Source: Xenophilus azovorans DSM 13620 (lineage in GTDB: Bacteria; Pseudomonadota; Gammaproteobacteria; Burkholderiales; Burkholderiaceae_C). From it: 64,000 bases of DNA. The DNA lies in contig NZ_KN050769.1 in assembly GCF_000745855.1 (NCBI RefSeq), positions 19,888 to 83,887 on the forward strand. Reading direction: 5' to 3'. Every line of letters begins with the position of its first letter. The first letter of the stretch is position 1. Under the pieces are notes generated by a model that was not told the origin of the DNA, searched no databases, and saw only the letters and a list, made by a program, of their open reading frames with translations. This document shows, in pieces, positions 37,625 to 46,492 of the stretch. The position numbers and the translations under genes are program-made.

Positions 37625-37644
37625 GCAGGCGGCGGCCCCCCGAC

Positions 37645-38157
37645 TTACTCGGAGACGACCGTGGCCTTCTCGATCACCACGTCCTCGACCGGCACGTCGT
37701 CGTGGAAGCCCTTGCGGCCGGTCTTGACCTTGCGCAGCGCGTCGACGATCTCGGTGCCCTTGACCACCTTGCCGAACACCGCATAGCCCCAGCCCTGCGC
37801 CGTGGGTGCGGTGTGGTTGAGGAAGCCGTTGTCGGCCACGTTGATGAAGAACTGCGCCGTCGCCGAGTGCGGTGCGCTGGTGCGCGCCATGGCGACGGTG
37901 TACTTGTCGTTCTTCAGGCCGTTGTTGGCCTCGTTGGTGATCTCGGCGGCCGTGGGCTTCTGCTTCATGCCGGGCTCGAAGCCGCCGCCCTGGATCATGA
38001 AGCCGTCGATGACGCGGTGGAAGACGGTGCCGTCGTAGTGGCCGCGCTGGACGTAGCCGAGGAAGTTCTCGACCGACTTGGGCGCCTTCTCGGCATCGAG
38101 TTCGAGGACGATCGGGCCGTGGCCCTTGATGCTGAGTTCGACTTGCGGGTTGCTCAT
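37645..38157 (-). CDS. ppiB: Cytoplasmic peptidyl-prolyl cis-trans isomerase B
   Basis: The 170-residue cyclophilin has no signal peptide. Core motifs are [19 protein letters not shown] (catalytic Arg and Phe), [17 protein letters not shown] and VFGKVVKG. It accelerates folding at prolines in the cytosol. It lies 30 bases downstream of a periplasmic paralogue, ppiA, forming a cyclophilin pair that supplies both compartments. Confidence 0.95.
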   Translation of the reverse strand: MSNPQVELSIKGHGPIVLELDAEKAPKSVENFLGYVQRGHYDGTVFHRVIDGFMIQGGGFEPGMKQKPTAAEITNEANNGLKNDKYTVAMARTSAPHSATAQFFINVADNGFLNHTAPTAQGWGYAVFGKVVKGTEIVDALRKVKTGRKGFHDDVPVEDVVIEKATVVSE

Positions 38158-38187
38158 GAGAGGCTCCTGAAGTGGTAGGGGTGCGGT

Positions 38188-38772
38188 TTACTTGACGAGG
38201 GTGGCCGAGCGGATGAGCACCGGCTCCAGCGGCACGTCGCGCATGCCGCCCTGCACGCCGGTGCGCACGGCGCGGATCTTGTCCACCACGTCCATGCCCG
38301 AGACCACCTTGCCGAACACCGTGTAGCCGTGGCCGTCAGGGCTGGGTGCGTTGAGCATGTCGTTGTTCTTCACGTTGATGAAGAACTGGGCGGTGGCGGA
38401 GTTCGGGTCGCCGGTACGCGCCATGGCGATGGTGCCGCGGTCGTTGCGCAGGCCGTTCGATGCTTCCAGCGGGATGGGCGCGCGGGTGCGCTTCTGCTGC
38501 AGGTCGGCCGTGAAGCCGCCGCCCTGGATCATGAAGCCGTCGATGACGCGGTGGAACACGGTGCCGTCGTAGTGCCCGTCCCTGGCGTACTGCAGGAAGT
38601 TGGCGACGGTCTTCGGCGCCTTGGCGGCATCGAGTTCGAGCACGATGTCGCCGGCGGAGGTGGCCAGCTTCACGCGCGGCGCGGCCGCCTGGGCGAAGCC
38701 CGGCGCGTGGGCGAGGGCCGCGCCCAGCAGGGCGGCGAGGGCAGCGCGGCGGGGAAGGGAGCGACGTTGCAT
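38188..38772 (-). CDS. ppiA: Periplasmic peptidyl-prolyl cis-trans isomerase A
   Basis: The 194-residue cyclophilin starts with a signal peptide (basic QRRSLPRR, hydrophobic [12 protein letters not shown], cleavage near FAQAAA). The catalytic core matches ppi[16 protein letters not shown] and [17 protein letters not shown]. It acts in the periplasm on exported proteins. The start shares a base with the TPR gene stop (TGATG). Confidence 0.94.
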   Translation of the reverse strand: MQRRSLPRRAALAALLGAALAHAPGFAQAAAPRVKLATSAGDIVLELDAAKAPKTVANFLQYARDGHYDGTVFHRVIDGFMIQGGGFTADLQQKRTRAPIPLEASNGLRNDRGTIAMARTGDPNSATAQFFINVKNNDMLNAPSPDGHGYTVFGKVVSGMDVVDKIRAVRTGVQGGMRDVPLEPVLIRSATLVK

Positions 38773-39347
38773 CAGCGCTTGCCCTCCGGCTCGGCGGGCT
38801 TGTCGAACACCTGCCGCACCAATGCCAGCTTGGGCGCGACGCTGGCGCTGGTCGAGGCGTACTGCTGCGCCTTGGCGTATTGCTGTGCCGCCAGGCGGGC
38901 GTACACGTCGCCCAGGTTCTCGTGCGCGGTGGCGTAGTGCGGGTTCAGGCGCAGGGCGGACTCCAGCGCATCGCGCGCCTTGTCGTACTGGCCCTGCGCG
39001 GCGTAGATGGCGGCCAGGTTGTTGTAGGGCTCGGGCAGTTCGGGGTAGTCCTGCGTGAGCTGCGTGAAGGCGGCTTGCGCGTCGGCCGCCTTGCCCTGTT
39101 CGCTCAGGATCACGCCGCGCAGGAAGCGCATCTGCGGATCGCGCGGGTTGGCGCGGATGTACGCGTCGGCCTTGGCCAGCGCCTCGGCGGACTGGCCGGA
39201 GCGCAGCAGGGTGTTCACGTCGGCATAGTCGTCGGCGCGGGCGGCGCCGGCGGCCAGCAGCACGGCGGCTGCGCACAGCGCATGCAGCAGCGGGGCCGGC
39301 ATGCGCAACGGAAGGCGGAAGGAGGGGAGAAAGGCGGCGTGCTTCAT
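38772..39347 (-). CDS. Secreted TPR-repeat protein
   Basis: The 191-residue protein has a signal peptide ending near GAARA|DDY (about residue 38). Three to four tetratricopeptide repeats follow (about residues 45-160), including [44 protein letters not shown] motifs. TPRs are scaffolds. The family member next to ppiA in Burkholderiales has no assigned task that I know of. Translational overlap with ppiA suggests a linked role in the periplasm. Confidence 0.85.
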   Translation of the reverse strand: MKHAAFLPSFRLPLRMPAPLLHALCAAAVLLAAGAARADDYADVNTLLRSGQSAEALAKADAYIRANPRDPQMRFLRGVILSEQGKAADAQAAFTQLTQDYPELPEPYNNLAAIYAAQGQYDKARDALESALRLNPHYATAHENLGDVYARLAAQQYAKAQQYASTSASVAPKLALVRQVFDKPAEPEGKR

Positions 39348-39567
39348 GAAGCCTCGGCAAGGGCGGTGCGGTCGGGACGGCGCAGCTTCGTCATGCGCCG
39401 CCGGGTGTCGCAGAGCGGCCGTTTATACTCGTTCGATTCTAGCTGCGGCGCCTCGCAAGCCCTTTCCCCACGGGGCCCTTGCCGCTGCAAAATACGCCCC
39501 CTGCCGGGCGCCGCGCTGCCTGTTTCCTTGTCTCTGCGGCAGTGCATTTCCGGCCCCTCGCGTCCCC

Positions 39568-40944
39568 ATGACCCTGCGCATCTACAACACGCTCACGCGT
39601 GCCACGGAAGAGTTTTCGCCGCTCGAGGCGGGCCACGTGCGCATGTACGTGTGCGGCATCACGGTGTACGACCACTGCCACGTGGGCCATGCACGCTCGA
39701 TGATCGCCTTCGACGTGGTGCAGCGCTGGCTGCGCGCGAGCGGCTACCGCGTCACCTACGTGCGCAACATCACCGACATCGACGACAAGATCATCCGCCG
39801 CGCGGTGGAGAACGGCGAGACGCTGCGCTCGCTGACCACGCGCATGATCGATGCGATGTACGAGGACACCGACGCGCTGGGCGTGGAGCGGCCCACGCAC
39901 GACCCGCGTGCCACCGACTACATCCCGCAGATGCTGTCGATGATCGGCACGCTGGAGGGCAAGGGCCTGGCCTATCGCTCCGGCGACGGCGACATGAACT
40001 ACGCGGTGCGCCGCTTCCCGGGCTACGGCAAGCTCTCGGGCAAGTCGCTGGACGAACTGCATGCCGGCAACCGCGTGGCGGTGGCCGAGGGCAAGCAGGA
40101 CCCGCTGGACCCGGTGCTGTGGAAGCGCGCCAAGCCGGAGGAGCCCGACGAGGCCAAGTGGGACAGCCCCTTCGGCGTGGGCCGTCCGGGCTGGCACATC
40201 GAGTGCTCGGCCATGGCCTGCGAACTGCTGGGCGACACCTTCGATATCCACGGCGGCGGCGCCGACCTGCAGTTCCCGCACCACGAGAACGAGATCGCGC
40301 AGAGCGAGGGTGCCACCGGCAAGCCGTTCGCGATGACCTGGATGCACAACGGCTTCATCAACATCGACAACGAGAAGATGTCGAAGTCGCTGGGCAACTT
40401 CTTCACCATCCGCGAGGTGCTGGCCAAGTACGACCCCGAGACGCTGCGCTTCTTCGTCGTGCGCGCGCACTACCGCAGCGACCTGAACTACAGCGACGTG
40501 CACCTGGACGATGCGCGGGCATCGCTCAGGCGCCTGTACACGGCGCTCGATGCCGTGCCGCCGGCCGAGGTCGCCATCGACTGGAGCGGGCCGCACGCCG
40601 CGCGCTTCAAGGCCGCGATGGACGAGGACTTCGGCACCCCCGAGGCGGTGGCGGTGCTGTTCGAGCTGGCCGGCGAGGTCAACCGCACGCGCTCCGCCGA
40701 GGCCGCCGGGCTGCTCAAGGCGCTGGCCGGCACGCTGGGCCTGCTGCAGGGCGATCCGAAGGCCTTCCTGCGCGCCGGCGCCGCGCTGGACGAGGCCAGC
40801 ATCCAGGCCCGCATCGCCGAGCGCGCCGCGGCCAAGGCCGCGAAAAACTTCGCCGAGGCCGACCGCATCCGCGCCGAACTGCTGGCGCAGGGCATCGTGC
40901 TCAAGGACGGCCCCGAAGGGACCACCTGGGCCGCGGCCCAGTAA
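39568..40944 (+). CDS. cysS: Cysteinyl-tRNA synthetase
   Basis: The 458-residue class I synthetase charges tRNA-Cys. Zinc and substrate ligands start at YVCGITVYD, the HIGH-type motif is HVGHARS, and the KMSKS motif occurs as [19 protein letters not shown] and [18 protein letters not shown] are further signatures. The C-terminal DALR/anticodon region ends with [16 protein letters not shown]. The divergent TPR gene leaves 220 bases upstream for promoters. It is followed by a DNA glycosylase gene after 20 bases. Confidence 0.97.
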   Translation: MTLRIYNTLTRATEEFSPLEAGHVRMYVCGITVYDHCHVGHARSMIAFDVVQRWLRASGYRVTYVRNITDIDDKIIRRAVENGETLRSLTTRMIDAMYEDTDALGVERPTHDPRATDYIPQMLSMIGTLEGKGLAYRSGDGDMNYAVRRFPGYGKLSGKSLDELHAGNRVAVAEGKQDPLDPVLWKRAKPEEPDEAKWDSPFGVGRPGWHIECSAMACELLGDTFDIHGGGADLQFPHHENEIAQSEGATGKPFAMTWMHNGFINIDNEKMSKSLGNFFTIREVLAKYDPETLRFFVVRAHYRSDLNYSDVHLDDARASLRRLYTALDAVPPAEVAIDWSGPHAARFKAAMDEDFGTPEAVAVLFELAGEVNRTRSAEAAGLLKALAGTLGLLQGDPKAFLRAGAALDEASIQARIAERAAAKAAKNFAEADRIRAELLAQGIVLKDGPEGTTWAAAQ

Positions 40945-40964
40945 GACATAACCGCATCGCCGCC

Positions 40965-41621
40965 ATGCCCGCCAGCCGCAAGAGCAACAACGAGATCGCC
41001 TTCGTCACGCCCGACTACTGGGAGGAGGCGTGCAAGCACCTGGTGAAGAAGGATCGCGTGATGCGCCGGCTGATCCCGCGCTTCGGCGACGCGCGGCTGC
41101 AATCGCGCGGCGACGCCTTCACCACGCTGGCGCGCAGCATCGTGGGCCAGCAGATCTCGGTGAAGGCCGCGCAGTCGGTGTGGGAGCGCTTCGAGAAGCT
41201 GCCGCGCAAGCTCACGCCGGCCAGCGTGCTCAAGCTCAAGGTGGACGACATGCGCGCTGCCGGCCTGTCGGCGCGCAAGGTGGAGTACCTCGTCGACCTG
41301 GCGCTGCACTTCGATTCCGGCGCGGTGCACGTGGACGCCTGGAAGGACATGGCCGACGAGCTGATCATCGAGGAACTGGTCGCCATCCGCGGCATCGGCC
41401 GCTGGACGGCCGAGATGTTCCTGATCTTTCACCTGCTGCGGCCGAACGTGCTGCCGCTGGACGACATCGGCCTGATCAACGGCATCAGCACCAACTACTT
41501 CTCGGGCGACCCCGTCAGCCGCAGCGATGCGCGCGAGGTGGCGGTGGCCTGGGCCCCCTTCTGCAGCGTGGCCACTTGGTATATTTGGCGGTCGCTCGAG
41601 CCGCTCCCAGTGGCGTATTGA
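40965..41621 (+). CDS. DNA-3-methyladenine glycosylase (HhH-GPD, AlkA-type)
   Basis: The 218-residue HhH-GPD base-excision enzyme has [12 protein letters not shown], the helix-hairpin-helix [13 protein letters not shown] and the catalytic aspartate in LPLDDIGL. It lacks the N-terminal domain of E. coli AlkA, as short bacterial forms do. It removes alkylated purines from DNA. It lies 20 bases after cysS and before accA, presumably in one transcript without functional relation. Confidence 0.9.
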   Translation: MPASRKSNNEIAFVTPDYWEEACKHLVKKDRVMRRLIPRFGDARLQSRGDAFTTLARSIVGQQISVKAAQSVWERFEKLPRKLTPASVLKLKVDDMRAAGLSARKVEYLVDLALHFDSGAVHVDAWKDMADELIIEELVAIRGIGRWTAEMFLIFHLLRPNVLPLDDIGLINGISTNYFSGDPVSRSDAREVAVAWAPFCSVATWYIWRSLEPLPVAY

Positions 41622-41631
41622 GCGCCCCCAG

Positions 41632-41698
41632 GCCGGGCTGTGCCCGGCCCGCCCCCTGAAGGGAACAAGAAAACTTGGGGCGGCCCGGCGTTTTCTTG
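41632..41698. repeat. Two hairpins in the accA leader
   Basis: GGCCGGGC tgt GCCCGGCC (41632-41650) is a perfect 8-base inverted repeat, and AAGAAAAC/GTTTTCTT (41668-41675 and 41691-41698) is a second. The second ends 20 bases before the TTG start of accA and is preceded by neither a long T-run nor a stop signal. They could be an mRNA leader structure or a member of a dispersed intergenic repeat family. Only other copies in the genome would tell. Confidence 0.45.
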
Positions 41699-41718
41699 AG
41701 ACACAACCGGAGAACACG

Positions 41719-42696
41719 TTGGCGAAACGAACCTTCCTCGACTTCGAGCAGCCCATCGCGGAGCTCGAAGGCAAGATCGAAGAACTGCGCTACGTCCAGA
41801 GCGAATCGGCGGTCGACATCTCCGAAGAGATCGACCAGCTCGGCAAGAAGAGCCAGCAGCTCACCAAGGAGATCTACAGCGATCTCAGCCCCTGGCAGAT
41901 CACCAAGATCGCCCGCCACCCCGAACGCCCCTACACGCTCGACTACGTGCACGAGCTGTTCACCGACTTCGTCGAACTGCACGGCGACCGGCATTTCTCG
42001 GACGACCAGTCCATCGTCGGCGGCCTGGCGCGCTTCAACGGCACCCCCTGCGTGGTGCTGGGCCACCAGAAGGGGCGCGACACGAAGGAGCGCACGCTGC
42101 GCAACTTCGGCATGAGCAAGCCCGAGGGCTACCGCAAGGCGCTGCGCCTGATGAAGACGGCCGAGAAGTTCCACCTCCCGGTCTTCACCTTCGTCGACAC
42201 GCCCGGCGCCTACCCCGGCATCGATGCCGAGGAGCGCGGCCAGTCCGAGGCCATCGGCCGCAACATCTACGAGATGGCGCAGCTCGAGGTGCCGATCATC
42301 ACCACCATCATCGGCGAGGGCGGCTCCGGCGGTGCGCTGGCGATCTCGGTGGCCGACCAGGTGCTGATGCTCCAGTACTCGGTGTATTCGGTGATCAGCC
42401 CCGAGGGCTGCGCCTCGATCCTCTGGAAGACCGCCGAGCGCGCGCAGGACGCGGCCGACGCGCTGGGCATCACGGCGCACCGCCTGAAGGCGCTGGGCCT
42501 GGTCGACAAGATCGTCAACGAGCCGGTGGGCGGCGCGCACCGCGACCACCGGCAGATGGCGGCGTTCCTCAAGCGTGCGCTCAACGACGCGCTGCGCCAG
42601 GTCGCCGACCTCAAGCCGCGCGAGTTGCTGGACCGCCGCTACGAGCGGCTGCAGAGCTACGGCCGCTTCGCCGACACGCGCGACAGCGGCAAGTAG
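41719..42696 (+). CDS. accA: Acetyl-CoA carboxylase carboxyltransferase subunit alpha
   Basis: The 325-residue subunit of the fatty-acid-synthesis ACC forms the carboxyltransferase with AccD. Typical parts are [12 protein letters not shown] at the N-terminus, [31 protein letters not shown] and [13 protein letters not shown]. The start is TTG at 41719, with GGAGA six bases upstream and no in-frame ATG near the family start. The use of TTG plus the leader hairpins may limit expression. It is convergent with a DUF1232 gene 10 bases downstream. Confidence 0.96.
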   Translation: MAKRTFLDFEQPIAELEGKIEELRYVQSESAVDISEEIDQLGKKSQQLTKEIYSDLSPWQITKIARHPERPYTLDYVHELFTDFVELHGDRHFSDDQSIVGGLARFNGTPCVVLGHQKGRDTKERTLRNFGMSKPEGYRKALRLMKTAEKFHLPVFTFVDTPGAYPGIDAEERGQSEAIGRNIYEMAQLEVPIITTIIGEGGSGGALAISVADQVLMLQYSVYSVISPEGCASILWKTAERAQDAADALGITAHRLKALGLVDKIVNEPVGGAHRDHRQMAAFLKRALNDALRQVADLKPRELLDRRYERLQSYGRFADTRDSGK

Positions 42697-42706
42697 GGCA
42701 GCGGAT

Positions 42707-43002
42707 TCACCGGCGGGCCGTCGCCGCCGCGCGCTGCTCGACCTGCGCGCGCAGCGCCGCATGCAGGTCGGCCGGCAGGAAGCGCGTGGCCAGCTTCAGC
42801 AGCAGCAGGGCGACCACGCCGTCGTCCAGCCAGCCGAGCACAGGGATCAGATCCGACACGAGATCCACCGGGCTGAGCACGTAGAGCACGGCTGCCAGCG
42901 CCGTGAGCTTGGCGGCAGCGGGGGGCGCGGGTCGCGCAGCATGGCCCACACCAGCGCAAGCTCCTTGCGCATCAGCATCCACAGGCGACCGAGCTTCCAC
43001 AT
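42707..43002 (-). pseudogene. DUF1232 (YkvA-type) gene with a frameshift
   Basis: From ATG 43002 the frame reads MWKLGRLWMLMRKELALVWA and continues to RDPRPP. It then leaves the family pattern at a run of six G (42920-42925, six C on the coding strand). The rest of the domain, AAAKLTALAAVLYVLSPVDL and the following GWLDDGVV region down to 42707, is intact in the next frame. One missing base in the homopolymer explains it. The reconstructed product would be about 98 residues, a small membrane-associated DUF1232 protein. This may be a real mutation, a phase-variable tract or a sequencing error. Confidence 0.8.
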
Positions 43003-43138
43003 GGCGGCGTACTCCGGGTTGAGAGAGAGACGAGGCTGAAGTGGGGTGCATCGCGCAGATCACAAGCGCCGCGCGGCTCCACAATCGACGGATGCTTGGA
43101 TGCGCGCCGCCGCCGATGAAGTTCCCCGGAGTACCCCC

Positions 43139-44116
43139 ATGAGCACCGTCTTCGACGATGCCATGGCGCGCTTCGCGCCCGAACTGCCGCTGGCCGTGGG
43201 CTTCAGCGGCGGGGCGGATTCGACCGCCTTGCTCGTCGCCTGCGCACGGCGCTGGCCCGGGCAGGTGCTGGCGGTGCACGTGCACCACGGCCTGCAGGCG
43301 GCGGCGGACGATTTCGAGCACCACTGCGCCGACCTGTGCCGCCAACTGGGCGTGCCGCTGCAGGTGCATCGCGTGGATGCGCGCGCGGCGCCGGGAGACA
43401 GCCCCGAGGACGCCGCGCGGCAGGCGCGCTACGCGGTCTTCGGTGCGTTGCGGCCCGAGCCGTCCCTGCCGGCGCCGGTGCGCTGCGTGGCGCTCGCGCA
43501 CCATGCAGACGACCAGGTGGAGACGCTGCTGCTCGCGCTGTCGCGCGGGGCCGGCCTGCCGGGCCTGGCCGCGATGCCGGCGCGCATGGTGCGCGGCGGC
43601 ATGGTCTTCCACCGGCCGTTGCTGGACGTGACGGCCGCGCAGATCCGGGACTGGCTGCGCGCGCAGAAGCTGTCCTGGATCGAAGACCCCAGCAACGGCG
43701 ACGCGCGCTACACCCGCAACCGCATCCGCGCTGAGGTGCTGCCCGCATTGGAGCGCGCCTTCGGTCCCGTCCACGCCACCTTCGCGCGCAGCGCGGCGCA
43801 CGCGGCCCAGGCGCAGCAGCTGCTGGCCGAGGTCGCGGCCGGCGACTTGGCTGCCGCCGGCGACCCGCCGCGCATCGCGGCGCTGCGGCAGTTGTCCCGC
43901 GCGCGCCGCGCCAACCTGCTGCGCCACTGGCTGGCCGCACAGGGCGACGCGGCGCGGCCCAGCGCCGTGCAGATGGAGGCGCTGCTGGACCAGATCGAAG
44001 CCTGCCGCACCCGCGGCCACCGCATCCACCTGAAGGCCGGCCGCGGCGCCGTGCAGCGCGATGGCGAGGTGCTGCGTTGGTACAATTGCCCGCCCTTGCC
44101 GAAGGCATCGCGCTGA
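43139..44116 (+). CDS. tilS: tRNA(Ile)-lysidine synthetase
   Basis: The 325-residue PP-loop ATPase modifies C34 of tRNA-Ile(CAU) to lysidine, allowing AUA decoding. The P-loop is SGGADS (residues 23-28). VHVHHGLQ, ALAHHADDQVETLL and DPSNGDARYTRNRIR are further family signatures. It is shorter than the 430-residue E. coli enzyme and lacks most of the C-terminal substrate-binding domain, like many relatives. ATG 43139 is preferred over an in-frame ATG at 43046. The lysC gene follows after 72 bases. Confidence 0.94.
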   Translation: MSTVFDDAMARFAPELPLAVGFSGGADSTALLVACARRWPGQVLAVHVHHGLQAAADDFEHHCADLCRQLGVPLQVHRVDARAAPGDSPEDAARQARYAVFGALRPEPSLPAPVRCVALAHHADDQVETLLLALSRGAGLPGLAAMPARMVRGGMVFHRPLLDVTAAQIRDWLRAQKLSWIEDPSNGDARYTRNRIRAEVLPALERAFGPVHATFARSAAHAAQAQQLLAEVAAGDLAAAGDPPRIAALRQLSRARRANLLRHWLAAQGDAARPSAVQMEALLDQIEACRTRGHRIHLKAGRGAVQRDGEVLRWYNCPPLPKASR

Positions 44117-44188
44117 CATCGGCGCACCGCGCGGCACCCCCGCCGCGCCCGCTGTGCAAGGACGTTCCCTTCTTCGCATTCCACCCCC

Positions 44189-45457
44189 ATGGCATTGATC
44201 GTTCACAAGTACGGCGGCACGTCGATGGGCTCGACCGAGCGCATCCGCAACGTCGCCAAGCGCGTCGCCAAATGGGCGCGCGCCGGTCACCAGATGGTGA
44301 TCGTTCCCAGCGCCATGAGCGGCGAGACCAACCGGCTCCTGGGCCTGGCCAAGGAACTGGCCCCCAGCCAGCCGAATGACGACTACCGACGCGAGCTGGA
44401 CATGCTCGCCGCCACCGGCGAGCAGGCCTCGTCGGCGCTGCTGGCCATCGCCCTGCAGTCCGAGGGCATGGAGGCGGTGAGCTACACCGGCTGGCAGGTC
44501 GGCGTGCGCACCGATTCCAGCTACACCAAGGCCCGCATCGAGAGCATCGACGACGCCCGCGTGCGCGCCGACCTCACCGAAGGCCGCGTGGTCGTGATCA
44601 CCGGCTTCCAGGGCGTGGACGACGAAGGCAACATCACCACGCTGGGCCGCGGCGGCAGCGACACCTCGGCCGTGGCCATCGCCGCCGCGCTGAAGGCCGA
44701 CGAGTGCCTGATCTACACCGACGTGGACGGCGTCTACACCACCGACCCGCGCGTCGAGCCCGATGCGCGCCGGCTCTCGAAGGTCAGCTTCGAGGAGATG
44801 CTGGAGATGGCCAGCCTGGGCTCCAAGGTGCTGCAGATCCGCTCGGTGGAGTTCGCCGGCAAGTACAAGGTGCCGCTGCGCGTGCTGTCCAGCTTCACGC
44901 CCTGGGACATCGACATCAACGAGGAAGCCAAGTCGGGCACCCTGATCACTTTCGAGGAAGACGAAACCATGGAACAAGCCGTTGTCTCCGGCATCGCGTT
45001 CAGCCGCGACGAGGCCAAGATCTCGGTGCTCGGCGTGCCCGACAAGCCGGGCATCGCGTATCACATCCTGGGTGCAGTGGCCGATGCCAACATCGAGGTG
45101 GACGTCATCATCCAGAACCTCTCGAAGGACGGGAAGACCGACTTCAGCTTCACCGTCACCCGCAACGAGTACGCGCGCACCGTCGAACTGCTCAAGACCA
45201 AGGTGCTGCCGAGCCTGGGCGCCAGCGAGATCGTGGGTGACACCAAGATCTGCAAGGTCAGCATCGTCGGCATCGGCATGCGCAGCCACGTCGGCGTGGC
45301 GAGCAAGATGTTCCGCGTGCTGAGCGAGGAGGGCATCAACATCCAGATGATCTCCACCAGCGAGATCAAGACCTCCGTCGTGATCGACGAGAAGTACATG
45401 GAACTGGCTGTGCGTGCACTGCACAAGGCCTTCGATCTGGACCAGCCCGCCGCTTGA
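44189..45457 (+). CDS. lysC: Aspartate kinase (lysC-type, two ACT domains)
   Basis: The 422-residue enzyme phosphorylates aspartate, the first step to lysine, threonine and methionine. The kinase domain has VHKYGGTSMGS, GRGGSDTSAVA and YTDVDGVYTTDPR. Two C-terminal ACT domains (about residues 265-420) give feedback control. An in-frame ATG at 44969, ten bases after an AGGA, could produce a 162-residue ACT-only beta subunit, as known for alpha2-beta2 aspartokinases. It lies between tilS and tRNA-Ser. Confidence 0.96.
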   Translation: MALIVHKYGGTSMGSTERIRNVAKRVAKWARAGHQMVIVPSAMSGETNRLLGLAKELAPSQPNDDYRRELDMLAATGEQASSALLAIALQSEGMEAVSYTGWQVGVRTDSSYTKARIESIDDARVRADLTEGRVVVITGFQGVDDEGNITTLGRGGSDTSAVAIAAALKADECLIYTDVDGVYTTDPRVEPDARRLSKVSFEEMLEMASLGSKVLQIRSVEFAGKYKVPLRVLSSFTPWDIDINEEAKSGTLITFEEDETMEQAVVSGIAFSRDEAKISVLGVPDKPGIAYHILGAVADANIEVDVIIQNLSKDGKTDFSFTVTRNEYARTVELLKTKVLPSLGASEIVGDTKICKVSIVGIGMRSHVGVASKMFRVLSEEGINIQMISTSEIKTSVVIDEKYMELAVRALHKAFDLDQPAA

Positions 45458-45497
45458 GGCGGATGCCGGCATGGCATAATCGCCGGCTCGACCTTCT

Positions 45498-45590
45498 GGA
45501 GACGTGACCGAGTGGCCGAAGGTGCTCCCCTGCTAAGGGAGTATGGGGTGTAGAGCCTCATCGAGGGTTCGAATCCCTCCGTCTCCGCCA
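45498..45590 (+). tRNA. tRNA-Ser (anticodon GCT)
   Basis: The 93-base gene has acceptor arms GGAGACG and CGTCTCC, discriminator G and an encoded CCA (45588-45590). The anticodon stem CTCCC/GGGAG encloses loop CTGCTAA with anticodon GCT at 45532-45534. A long variable arm typical of serine tRNAs (GTATGGGGTG... region) and the T-arm GAGGGTTCGAATCCCTC follow. It reads AGC and AGU codons. A strong terminator lies directly downstream. CATAAT at 45477-45482 may be its -10 box. Confidence 0.97.
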
Positions 45591-45593
45591 GAC

Positions 45594-45632
45594 AACCCCG
45601 TCAGTGTTCGCACTGGCGGGGTTTTCTTCTTC
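45594..45632 (+). terminator. Terminator after tRNA-Ser
   Basis: AACCCCGTCAGTG (45594-45606) and CACTGGCGGGGTT form a 13-base, nearly perfect stem around a TTCG tetraloop, followed by TTTTCTTCTT. It should end the tRNA transcript. Confidence 0.92.
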
Positions 45633-45777
45633 CGGAGCCACGCCGGGAGGTCTTTTGCCCCTGCTTCACGGCGTGGCGATCGGCGTGCGCAGGCTGCCGC
45701 GCTCCTCCTACAGCAAGCGACCAGCGACCTTCATAGGCTGGGGGCACGGCCTGCCGGACGGGCCGAGGAGCGATGCC

Positions 45778-46182
45778 ATGCAACCTTTCGCGCTCACCCC
45801 ACAGATGCTTTCCCCCATCGGCGGTGCCTTCTATCCCACCGGCCACTCGATGGTCATGTACCCCGACGAGACGCAGGCCCGTGCTGCGGCCGATGCGCTG
45901 GTCCATGCGGGCTTCACGGGCGACGCCGTGTACTTCGTGCCGGCCCGTGCCGTGCTCGAGCAGATCAGCCCCACCGTGGCCGAGGCCGACGACCCGCTGC
46001 CGTCCGCGGGAACCGACGCGGCGACGGTGCGGGCCTTCACCGAACTCGCCCGGCAGGGCCATGTCGGCCTGCTGGTGCGCACGCGCAGTGACGAGGATCG
46101 TGATCGTCTCGCCTCCGTGCTGAAGGACACCGCGCCCTCCATCGCGCAACGCTATCGCCGGCTGGTGATCGAGGACCTCTGA
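45778..46182 (+). CDS. Conserved-looking small protein of unknown function
   Basis: The 134-residue soluble protein has no signal peptide or membrane helix. GAGGAG at 45765-45770 precedes ATG 45778. The sequence has an alpha/beta rhythm: a strand-helix unit YPDETQARAAADALVHAGF, a strand VYFVP, then a helix, and a second unit VGLLVRTRSDEDRDRLASVL. This resembles small ferredoxin-like or general-stress YfdX/GsiB-neighbour folds, but I recognise no family. Codon use fits the genome, so it is likely real. It lies between tRNA-Ser and aceA. Confidence 0.7.
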   Translation: MQPFALTPQMLSPIGGAFYPTGHSMVMYPDETQARAAADALVHAGFTGDAVYFVPARAVLEQISPTVAEADDPLPSAGTDAATVRAFTELARQGHVGLLVRTRSDEDRDRLASVLKDTAPSIAQRYRRLVIEDL

Positions 46183-46492
46183 GGCCATCCGCGTCCCCTG
46201 GAGCGGCTGCCCCGGGAGGCGTGGATTCCAGGCATTCCGAGCTTGCGTCGACACCGTTCCCATGAAGAAGAAAATCATTTCTCATCGCGGAAAATGATCG
46301 TGCTGCGTCGCCGCAAAATTTCTCAATGCAAGAAAAATAATTCTACATTGAGAAATGTATTAGTTAAGTGGTTGTAGATAAATGAGAAAATTCATGTCTT
46401 CTATAAGACATAAGAGTTTGACGCTGCGATAAAGTCACTCCAACGGCGCAAAGGCCGGAACCGTTCCCAGAACCACCACTTCAGGAGTGACC
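46183..46492 (+). promoter_or_regulatory. AT-rich aceA control region with an array of inverted repeats
   Basis: This 310-base gap is the most AT-rich stretch in the core region. It holds ATCATTT/AAATGAT (46274-46298), a perfect 11-base repeat ATTTCTCAATG/CATTGAGAAAT (46318-46356) and a palindrome ATGTCTT ctat AAGACAT (46394-46411). The heptamer TTTCTCA or its complement TGAGAAA occurs four times (46278, 46319, 46349, 46383), two in each orientation. TTGACG (46418-46423) is a possible -35 box. This pattern suggests a multi-site operator for an acetate or fatty-acid responsive regulator of aceA. Confidence 0.65.
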
